Assembly: GCA_900128395.1 (NCBI GenBank)
Contig: LT649552.1
Location: forward strand, 1 to 20,700
DNA from: Stramenopiles sp. TOSAG23-2
Taxonomy: Eukaryota > Sar
Direction: 5' to 3'
Length of the DNA: 20,700 bases
Part shown: piece after piece, positions 14,316 to 20,700 of the stretch
How the letters are laid out: every line of letters begins with the position of its first letter
Position numbering within the stretch: position 1 is the first letter of the stretch
The notes under the pieces: model-generated
Told to the model about the DNA's origin: nothing
Databases searched by the model: none
The model's input: only the letters and a program-made list of their open reading frames with translations
Translations under genes and position numbers: made by a program

Positions 14316-15353
14316 GTTTAATTTTGACGGTATCTATATATATATCGCTAAGATATGTTCTCAGTGTCAAAAGTTTACCTCTTCCTGATATACTACTAAT
14401 ACGATCTTTATTATTCACACAAAGTAAAACCTACAGAATCGTTTTCTAATATGTCTCTGTGCAAAACAAATAACACAATGAATATACCTGGAATACGATA
14501 CATGTGGCGATATTCTCTTTATTTAGTTTGATGAAGAAGAGACAGATAGTTATGTGCAATCTATCTATTAAAAACAATGGTTTATGTTCCTTCCAAAATA
14601 ATCAATAAACGATCTTTTTCTACTATTCGTCTGTATGTAAACGCAAATAATAAGACTGCAAACGAAACAGATGGTTCTATGTGAAATAGTATGCGTGTAT
14701 ACAAGTCTTACAGAATGAATATCACGTGAATGGAGTATTATCTTTCTTAGATATCAATGAAGAGTGACGTTTGTTGGTGTTTTCTCTATATCTGTAGATT
14801 GTATTTATTCATTCAATCTATTTTTATTTTAATAATAACTTTTCTGACGTTGAACTAAAAATAACTGTAAGCTATACTTGAATTACATTTTGTGTAGTGT
14901 ATTTTTGGATAGTATTCCTATATTATGTATTGGTGAGTATTCATTCATAAAATCTATTTATCTAGTATTTTTTGGCTGTTGTTATTCTTCTTGTGCTCAA
15001 TTTTATTCATCAGTAGATTGTATTCATTCATAAAATCTATTATTGGTGTGCCAAGAAGAATCAAAAAAAAGATATTTTTTTTTGCAACAACATTTATTTA
15101 TTAAAAAATAATATATTATTGGAATTAATTATAGTACATACCTGGCAAAATGCAACTATACATTATTATGAAATTATTGAAATTATTATATATATAATCT
15201 AGAAAATCTAGAATAAAAGATACTTGTATTTACACAGATTTTTTTTAGACCTGGTATACGCCGCTGATAATACGCACCAACAAGAATCAAATTTAAGAAA
15301 ATAATTTAAAGGAAGTTTAAAAGGAAACAATATAAGATTCTTTTATAGTTAAC
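14316..15353. promoter_or_regulatory. Divergent promoter region, receptor-like gene / orphan membrane protein
   Basis: 1038 bp without a supportable gene. It holds TACCTGGAA (14485-14493), TACCTGGCA (15139-15147), ACCTGGTA (15249-15256), three copies of a 24-30 bp motif GTAGATTGTATT-ATTCATTCATAAAATCTAT (14794-14823, 14936-14959, 15012-15041), and an inverted pair ATTCTTCTTG/CAAGAAGAAT around 14983 and 15052. Regulatory meaning is inferred. Confidence 0.5.
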
Positions 15354-16982
15354 ATGCCAGCTGCGAAGCCATTAAAAAGATTATTATCTTCAAACTCAGT
15401 ATTACGGAGAAGGAATACACCAATTAAGCCGTTTAATACCATCTCACCGAGGAAGTTAAAAACGGAAGATACTGATAAAGCAGAGAGTCGTTCCGTTACT
15501 GATTATGTTATGCTTCTTTACACAAATAATTACACGCAGTCGCTTCTACAATTTTTTACTATATTTGCGTCGTCTGGATTTGTCGTATCTGCAACTATTT
15601 TTCTTTTATTTATATATATATTATCACTTATTGAGGACTGCGCATCACCTGAATCCCAAGGTTCAATATCCAATATTTTCTCATCTGTTGACACAACAGA
15701 CAACTCATATTGTCAAGCAATGTCTCAAAGCTTATGGCTCCCGACGAAATATTCCAAAATATGGGTATTAAATGCAAAGGGTTGGTATGCAAATTTGGAG
15801 ACAAAACAAAATGGATACATTTGGACAGTAGCAACTAAATTATTACCTGGGTATTTTGCGAAAATAGTTGTTGATCGTTGTATTAAAGCAATTAAGAAAT
15901 TTAAAGAACAATACATATTTTTAACTGTTGGATTTCAAGATCGTGTGGCGATAACTTTGAATGTAGTAGTTCCAAGTAAGAAAGGGGAAGAAAATGAAAA
16001 AATGGAGTTCGAAATGAGAACTGTACGAGACTTATCAATCCAAGAACTGGTTCCTAATGATGCTGCTGTGAAATCTATCAAAAATGCAGGGAAACGAATA
16101 TTGCAAATGGAAGATGGCCCATCACGCACACAATGGGAAGAAAAAAGAGAAGCTTGCTGTGGAAATAAATTCTTTCAAAAACTTTTTTGCATTAAAGCAT
16201 ATTCAAAAACCTTTTGTTGCTGTGGTATTCGGAGATTTCCTTTTTCATATTTTTTACCACAATGGTTTTGCGGAAAAACGAAAATGACGAAATATCATTG
16301 CGATCCAATATTGAGATTTGATCCGAAAATGGAAAATGCTAAGAAATTCATTAAAGATCAAATAATAAACGTGTTAAGCTCTATATTTAGTGGAAATCGT
16401 TTCATTGGATGGGGGACAAATATGGATGCTTATGAAACTCATATTTATTATTGGTGTTTAACGTTTGAACAAACCATATCAAATATGGAAAAGAAAGGAG
16501 AAGTAAAATCAGCATTTCAAACATCTAATTTCCAAAACCGTAAATTTAGAATTTTAGTTGCTAGTAAAGAAGTTATTGATCTTGCAGTTAAATTTGACCC
16601 GTGGGATGTTTTCAAGAAAAAGTCAAATGAGAATTATACAAAGTATTGTGATAGGCGCTGGATGCATTTACGAACCATGGGGAACATTATAAAGAGACAA
16701 GAAGGCGAAGTCGACGAAAATGATGAAGATGAGACAGAAAAACATAAACTTTATGGAGATACATTTTTTTGTAGTAAATTGGAAGTCGTGATACCAAAGC
16801 CAACAAATCAACAAAAAAGGGTTGATGAAAAAATATCTTTGCAAGAACAAATTTCGAAAAGAATCATGCAGGTAGACAAAAGCATAGAACGAAGTAATAG
16901 TGTTGAAGAACGTAAAGAAAATGCAGTTGGAAGTCAGATGTCAGAATTCATCAAATCTCCCGGGTCGCCAACAATGCAATAA
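15354..16982 (+). CDS. Unrecognised protein with one membrane segment
   Basis: A 542-residue protein I cannot place in a family. The N-terminal ~50 residues are basic and Ser-rich. A single strong hydrophobic segment at about 67-92 (FFTIFASSGFVVSATIFLLF then IYILSL) would be a membrane span. Residues 95-260 are mixed alpha/beta in appearance (KIWVLNAKGWYANL, FLTVGFQDRVAITLNVVVP). A cysteine/aromatic-rich part at 268-316 (ACCGNKFFQKLFC, FCCCGIRRF, WFCGKTKMTKYHC) could bind metal or be acylated. Residues 317-480 contain FDPKMENAKKFIKDQI, GNRFIGWGTNMDAYETHIYY and FDPWDVF. The tail (485-542) is charged, with heptad-like Leu/Ile spacing, and ends SPGSP, a possible proline-directed phosphorylation site. 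Single exon, first Met used. It is divergent from the receptor-like gene and upstream of the UPF0598 gene on the same strand. Confidence 0.8.
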   Translation: MPAAKPLKRLLSSNSVLRRRNTPIKPFNTISPRKLKTEDTDKAESRSVTDYVMLLYTNNYTQSLLQFFTIFASSGFVVSATIFLLFIYILSLIEDCASPESQGSISNIFSSVDTTDNSYCQAMSQSLWLPTKYSKIWVLNAKGWYANLETKQNGYIWTVATKLLPGYFAKIVVDRCIKAIKKFKEQYIFLTVGFQDRVAITLNVVVPSKKGEENEKMEFEMRTVRDLSIQELVPNDAAVKSIKNAGKRILQMEDGPSRTQWEEKREACCGNKFFQKLFCIKAYSKTFCCCGIRRFPFSYFLPQWFCGKTKMTKYHCDPILRFDPKMENAKKFIKDQIINVLSSIFSGNRFIGWGTNMDAYETHIYYWCLTFEQTISNMEKKGEVKSAFQTSNFQNRKFRILVASKEVIDLAVKFDPWDVFKKKSNENYTKYCDRRWMHLRTMGNIIKRQEGEVDENDEDETEKHKLYGDTFFCSKLEVVIPKPTNQQKRVDEKISLQEQISKRIMQVDKSIERSNSVEERKENAVGSQMSEFIKSPGSPTMQ

Positions 16983-17308
16983 TATATAATATATATATTA
17001 TATTATACCACTGGTACTAGTTGATGCTTTAAACAAAAATTACAAATGTAAACAACAACAGTTTTTTTAAATATTAATATAAAATTAATTTAAGGGTTAA
17101 AATATTCTCCTATCAAAATGTGTACTTAAATGACCGATTTTCATACACTCCTCTTTTGGGTTGAAATTATAAAAAAAAAACTCTCCGTCGTCCTCCAAAA
17201 AAAAAAAAAAAATATTAAAATATACTCCTGTAGTATAAGTAATATACATTACAATACAGAAGTACACACACACACATACACACACATATGTAAAGCAGAA
17301 TATATAAA
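16983..17308. other. Intergenic, no gene seen
   Basis: AT-rich spacer between two same-strand genes. It holds an A-rich run near 17199-17213 and a CA microsatellite at about 17264-17287, and otherwise nothing I can support. It must contain the promoter of the UPF0598 gene. Confidence 0.5.
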
Positions 17309-18037
17309 ATGCTGTTGAACATGATTAATGTATTAAAATGGATACCACGTCAACGTAGATATTGTAAATATTATTATCATTATCAAAACTTTCATGGCAC
17401 AAACAAAAGATGTACAGGTGAATTACATGAAGAATATGAAGAATTAAAACAATTAAAAGACATCAAATCTCCTGAATTTTATGAAGAAGAAGGTAAACGG
17501 CGTAATTATTTTTATTATGTTGATTTACAAGGACGTCTATTTCTTGAAGATACAGCGCCAAAAAATATTGCAACTTCGTTAAAGAGTGATAAATTTTTGA
17601 ATTTCTTTTTTCGACAATTAAAGTGCAATAAAACAAATAATTTTAACGACTACCCGTATTTTTCTCCTTGTGGTAAAGAATCTAATTACATTAAATGTGC
17701 CGATACGCCAGTTGTTTTTTCAGAAATATTAAAAGATGAAAAAAAAGAAGGTGATAATAATTACAAATTAGTTTGGGGGCATTCGTTATCAATACCATTT
17801 CAGCCAGATAAATTAAGAATTTCAATTGACACGGGAAGATTGTATCATCCGTTTCCAGTTAAAAATGCAAAAAAGTTTGGGCAAAGTACTATGTTTGGCT
17901 TATTAAAATCACATTTGACGATTTCAATTTCCAATCGTATTGGTTCATATGGAAATAATAATTTTAATAATAATGGTAATGATGATGATTGGTATTTTGA
18001 ATGGGGAGATAAGAAACATAAAATAGAAGTAGTTTGA
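17309..18037 (+). CDS. UPF0598 family protein (C8orf82-like), probable mitochondrial
   Basis: A 242-residue protein. The core matches the UPF0598 family: RNYFYYVDLQGRLFLEDT (68-85), a PYFSPCGKESNYIKC-type motif (115-129), TPVVFSEIL (132-140), IPFQPDKLRI (162-171) and the strongly conserved GRLYHPF near 176-182. Human C8orf82 is the best-known member; its function is not established as far as I know. The N-terminus (MLLNMINVLKWIPRQRRYC) is basic and amphipathic, with no acidic residue for the first 30 residues, which fits a mitochondrial presequence. The C-terminus has an Asn/Asp-rich low-complexity stretch (213-225) typical of this genome. Single exon. It converges on the photolyase gene. Confidence 0.88.
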   Translation: MLLNMINVLKWIPRQRRYCKYYYHYQNFHGTNKRCTGELHEEYEELKQLKDIKSPEFYEEEGKRRNYFYYVDLQGRLFLEDTAPKNIATSLKSDKFLNFFFRQLKCNKTNNFNDYPYFSPCGKESNYIKCADTPVVFSEILKDEKKEGDNNYKLVWGHSLSIPFQPDKLRISIDTGRLYHPFPVKNAKKFGQSTMFGLLKSHLTISISNRIGSYGNNNFNNNGNDDDWYFEWGDKKHKIEVV

Positions 18038-18417
18038 ACAAGAAAGGAATATATTCATACATGTACATACACAATAATACAACAGAGAGAATACATATTT
18101 TTATACAACACATCTGAGATATCTTTTTTTAAAATCGTACGCGTATATATAACCTACTCATGCTTGTAGAGTATTAGTTTGCAGAGGTGCATTAGAGCTT
18201 TACTATAGTAGGATACGAAGAATATATTATTCTTGCGATTGAGTATTTGGAGCATATTACTTAGCACGGGAAGTGTAAAATTATTGTTCGTATATAACTT
18301 AGATTTTAACCACATATCAATTAAATTATATATTCGTACATAATATGAGTAAGAGAAAAACACATATATTTATGTATGTGTGTGTGTGTATAATATACGA
18401 GAAGTATGATATATGTA
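18038..18417. other. Convergent 3' intergenic region
   Basis: 380 bp between the stops of the UPF0598 gene and the photolyase. It holds GTACGCGT (18137-18144), repeat copy B (18152-18312), ATATGAGTAAGAGAA (18343-18357) and a TG microsatellite (about 18377-18389). Confidence 0.7.
18152..18312 (+). repeat. Dispersed ~155-bp repeat element, copy B
   Basis: The counterpart of 9144-9296. It has insertions relative to A (for example GTTCGTAT before ATAACTTAGATTTTAACCA) and a deletion near the AGAGCTTTA block, so the copies have diverged independently. Confidence 0.82.
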
Positions 18418-20052
18418 TTACACCAGAGTCCTCTCCTCTCCTTTTTTCCCTTTTTTACTCTTTTGTTTTTTGATAAGAAATTTATCCAAATTATTTGCAT
18501 TTGTTGAAGATCTTTTTTTCTTGTTATTATTATCTTTCTTCTTCTTGCTACTATTTTTTTTACCAGCTTTCAATTCCTTACGTCTACGATATGCTGCAGC
18601 CATCCAACCCATGTTTCTCTTCGATACAATCTTATGATCAACAATTGGATTTGGATAATCTTTACCAACAATACATCCAGCGCTTTTTTGTACATCGATT
18701 GGTGCGTTCCATGGATCATATATATATTTTTTAGGCATATGTTTCAATATTGGCAAATGCTTACGAATATAATCACCATTTTTATCAGTTTTTTTACCAA
18801 AAGATACTGGGCCATACACACGAAAATATTGATGGAAAAATGCAGATGCTGACAACCATTGCCAATTTGCATTATTTATACTCCAATCTGCATCTAATAA
18901 ATAACGATCAAATACCTTTGCACCTTCTTCCCAACTAATAAATAGATCGCCACGAGTTAAAAAACAAGCAACCATATGCCGTGCAAGATGATGTATCCAT
19001 CCTTCGTTTTTTAATTGCGTCATGATAGCATCAATGAATGGAAAACCAGTTTGTGCATTTTTCCATGCATTTAAATGCTCTTTATTTTCTTTCCAATCAA
19101 TTTGTACACAAATCGGATTACCAACCATTTTATCAAAATTGGGTATACCAAACCCATTTAAATAAAACCATTCTCTCCAATACAATTGACCAAGCAACGA
19201 CACCGGTGGTTGTGAATGTTTCTTTACTTCCTTATAAACAGACATCAATTCTTTATAAAATAGACGTGATGAGACACATCCAAATTTTAAATATGGTGAC
19301 AATACTGTCGTTGAGGGAGTTAATGAGTTTGGACTCGTTTTTGGTTTTTCAAATTCCGCAATGTATCTTTTATTTTTCATATGCAAATTTAATCGTTTTA
19401 AACCTTCCGTTTCACCACCTAAAAATGGTGTTGGTGCTCCATCGATTTTTTCATAGCCCATATCTAGCAATGTTGGTACATCATATTCAGAGCCATTTTT
19501 TATTACGACATCATTTGGTACAATAGTTGGTGCTTCCAATGGTGGACTTACTTTTACACCTTGTACTAACGAGCAAAATGATTTGTAAGTACCAGGTACA
19601 TGATCTTTATTTAAATACAATAAATGTTCAGGATCAAATAATGTATGACTAGTAAATGACTTTACTATAATATTTTTGGATTCTGCCATTGAAATAATAT
19701 TTGAATCACGTTTACGAGCATATGGCTCTGTATCTTTTTCAAACGTTAATAAAGATATAGACCATTTATCAAATAATTGTGGTAATACCTCTTCTGGCTT
19801 ACCTTTCGCAACGTATAATCGTGATTTACGCTCTCGCAATGATTTATCTAAATCACTTAATGATTCCAGCAAAAATTGATATCGTCGCTTTCCTACAAAT
19901 TCTTCCCTAGCAAACCAAGGGTCGATTATAAACACTGGATAAATATTTTCACTTTGTTTAATTGCTTCTAATAAAGCAGGATTATCGTGTAATCTCAATC
20001 CTTTCCTAAACCAATGTATAGCACATTTTGTTGTTGTTGCCATACTCGCCAT
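18418..20052 (-). CDS. 6-4 photolyase / animal-type cryptochrome
   Basis: A 544-residue flavoprotein of the cryptochrome/photolyase family. The N-terminal Rossmann-type domain begins IHWFRKGLRLHDNPAL. The C-terminal FAD domain includes LSPYLKFGCVSSR, QLYWREWFYLNG, GFPFIDAIMTQLKNEGWIHH, LARHMVACFLTRGDL and DADWSINNANWQWLS. In HHLARH, the second and third His (355 and 359 from this start) correspond to the pair needed for 6-4 photoproduct repair in characterised 6-4 photolyases. The class therefore fits 6-4 photolyase or the dual-function algal CPF1 type; repair versus photoreceptor function cannot be separated by sequence. The start is placed at 20052 (MASMATTTKCAIHWF). The frame is open 32 codons further upstream, but that extension is translated from TA-repeat DNA. 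The Lys-rich tail (about 497-540) is a probable nuclear localisation signal and contains KFLIK. It converges on the UPF0598 gene. Confidence 0.92.
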   Translation of the reverse strand: MASMATTTKCAIHWFRKGLRLHDNPALLEAIKQSENIYPVFIIDPWFAREEFVGKRRYQFLLESLSDLDKSLRERKSRLYVAKGKPEEVLPQLFDKWSISLLTFEKDTEPYARKRDSNIISMAESKNIIVKSFTSHTLFDPEHLLYLNKDHVPGTYKSFCSLVQGVKVSPPLEAPTIVPNDVVIKNGSEYDVPTLLDMGYEKIDGAPTPFLGGETEGLKRLNLHMKNKRYIAEFEKPKTSPNSLTPSTTVLSPYLKFGCVSSRLFYKELMSVYKEVKKHSQPPVSLLGQLYWREWFYLNGFGIPNFDKMVGNPICVQIDWKENKEHLNAWKNAQTGFPFIDAIMTQLKNEGWIHHLARHMVACFLTRGDLFISWEEGAKVFDRYLLDADWSINNANWQWLSASAFFHQYFRVYGPVSFGKKTDKNGDYIRKHLPILKHMPKKYIYDPWNAPIDVQKSAGCIVGKDYPNPIVDHKIVSKRNMGWMAAAYRRRKELKAGKKNSSKKKKDNNNKKKRSSTNANNLDKFLIKKQKSKKGKKGEERTLV

Positions 20053-20700
20053 ACTTTCTTTTTTGGCTATTAATATTTTCTTTCTTTTCGATTTTATAGT
20101 CAATAAATAAATGTATATATATATATATGTATGTACGTACGTCAACAAATGATTTTATATGTGTTGATTGATGTTTTCATTGTTTTCTATGTTCTTATGC
20201 ATGTAAGTATGTGTAAATTGATTTTTTAGAATTCTATTTTATTTTGTTCTAGAAGAACAAAAAGAAAAAAAAAAAAAAAAAAAAAAAAAACGCGCAACTA
20301 GCCCAGCAAGCCCGGCAAGCCCAGCAAGCTGGCAAGCCAAACAGCAGCAAGCTGGCCTTAGCTGGCAAACTCACAACAGCACAACAATAATAAAAAAACA
20401 AAAAAAAGTACAAAAAATACCTAATCTGGCCTATCAAATATAGCAAACACTACAAATCTACTGAGTATATGAAAAGGACTACATTAAGTACAAATATGAT
20501 AGGAAATGAAAAACAGAAAACATGGCAGAAAAACACAATTTTCAAGTGTAAAATGTTGAAAGGCCTGTGTCCATGCTAATTTCTACATGCTATTTCCATA
20601 TATTAAAAAAACTTCATAGCGAAAATTATCATTACTATAGAAAACAACAAAAAATCTCCATACTATAGTTTTAAGTACTCTAACAAAAATATGTAAATTA
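20053..20700. promoter_or_regulatory. Upstream region of the photolyase
   Basis: No gene is supported here. It contains TA and GTAC repeats (20110-20142), a small hairpin TTGTTCT-AGA-AGAACAA (20244-20260), an A26 run (20265-20290) and a GC-rich repeat patch (20291-20370). The rest, to 20700, is A-rich with no recognisable feature. Confidence 0.45.
20265..20370. repeat. Poly(A) run followed by GC-rich AGCCCAGCA/AGCC-GGCA minisatellite
   Basis: 26 A residues are followed by an imperfect tandem of about 10-bp units (AGCCCAGCA, AGCCCGGCA, AGCCCAGCA, AGCTGGCA, AGCC) and then CAGC/CTGGC variants. It is by far the most GC-rich non-coding patch in the window. Confidence 0.8.

Noticed and set aside
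20053-20148. 32-codon N-terminal extension of the photolyase
   Set aside because: It is open in frame but translated from TA microsatellite DNA (YIYIYIY). The family N-terminus begins near IHWFRKG, so the Met at 20052 or 20043 is preferred.
1-20700. tRNA, rRNA or CRISPR features
   Set aside because: No T-loop-like GGTTC(A/G)A..CC with matching stems, no rRNA-like blocks and no regularly spaced repeat-spacer array were seen on either strand by eye.

Overview
This window is nuclear DNA from a compact, AT-rich eukaryotic genome, most likely a single-celled alga or related protist. The evidence is eukaryote-only families (a CW zinc-finger protein, an ERCC8/CSA WD40 protein, an animal-type 6-4 photolyase/cryptochrome, a UPF0598 protein), homopolymeric Asn/Ser/Thr runs, intergenic regions rich in A/T and TA repeats, and one short 77-nt GTAAGT...AG intron. 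Homoserine kinase rules out an animal. A secreted beta-helix + GCC2/GCC3-type cysteine-rich + multi-membrane-segment protein is an architecture I associate with stramenopiles and other algae. The exact lineage is inference only. The standard genetic code is used (TAA, TAG and TGA all end genes).

Layout, left to right. At 7-360 (+) a small ORF begins with the same 16 residues as the 4CL-like gene 6 kb away and continues into a beta-repeat stretch like viral or phage fibre proteins. At 986-2338 (-) is a CW/C2H2/AT-hook nuclear protein, divergent from homoserine kinase at 3046-4389 (+). A two-exon 4CL-like acyl-CoA synthetase (6522-4754, -) converges on homoserine kinase and is divergent from ERCC8/CSA (6961-8376, +). 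From about 8.53 to 10.44 kb is an accessory-looking stretch: a low-confidence ORF with a 52-bp direct repeat, a dispersed repeat element, a phage/virus-type adenine methyltransferase (10053-9559, -) with a hairpin just after its stop, and a small 'NPLNGR' relic resembling adaptor domains of large algal DNA viruses. Then come the 1289-residue receptor-like membrane protein (14315-10446, -), a divergent orphan single-membrane-segment protein (15354-16982, +), a UPF0598 mitochondrial-type protein (17309-18037, +) and, converging on it, the photolyase (20052-18418, -).

The host genes do not form one pathway. Two of them, ERCC8 (transcription-coupled repair) and the photolyase, deal with UV damage. 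The most interesting non-genic signals are the inverted copy of the 4CL 5' end joined to a virus-like repeat ORF, the virus-like patch at 9.5-10.4 kb, a dispersed ~155-bp repeat found at gene 3' sides, and recurring TACCTGG and other short motifs in the divergent promoter regions.
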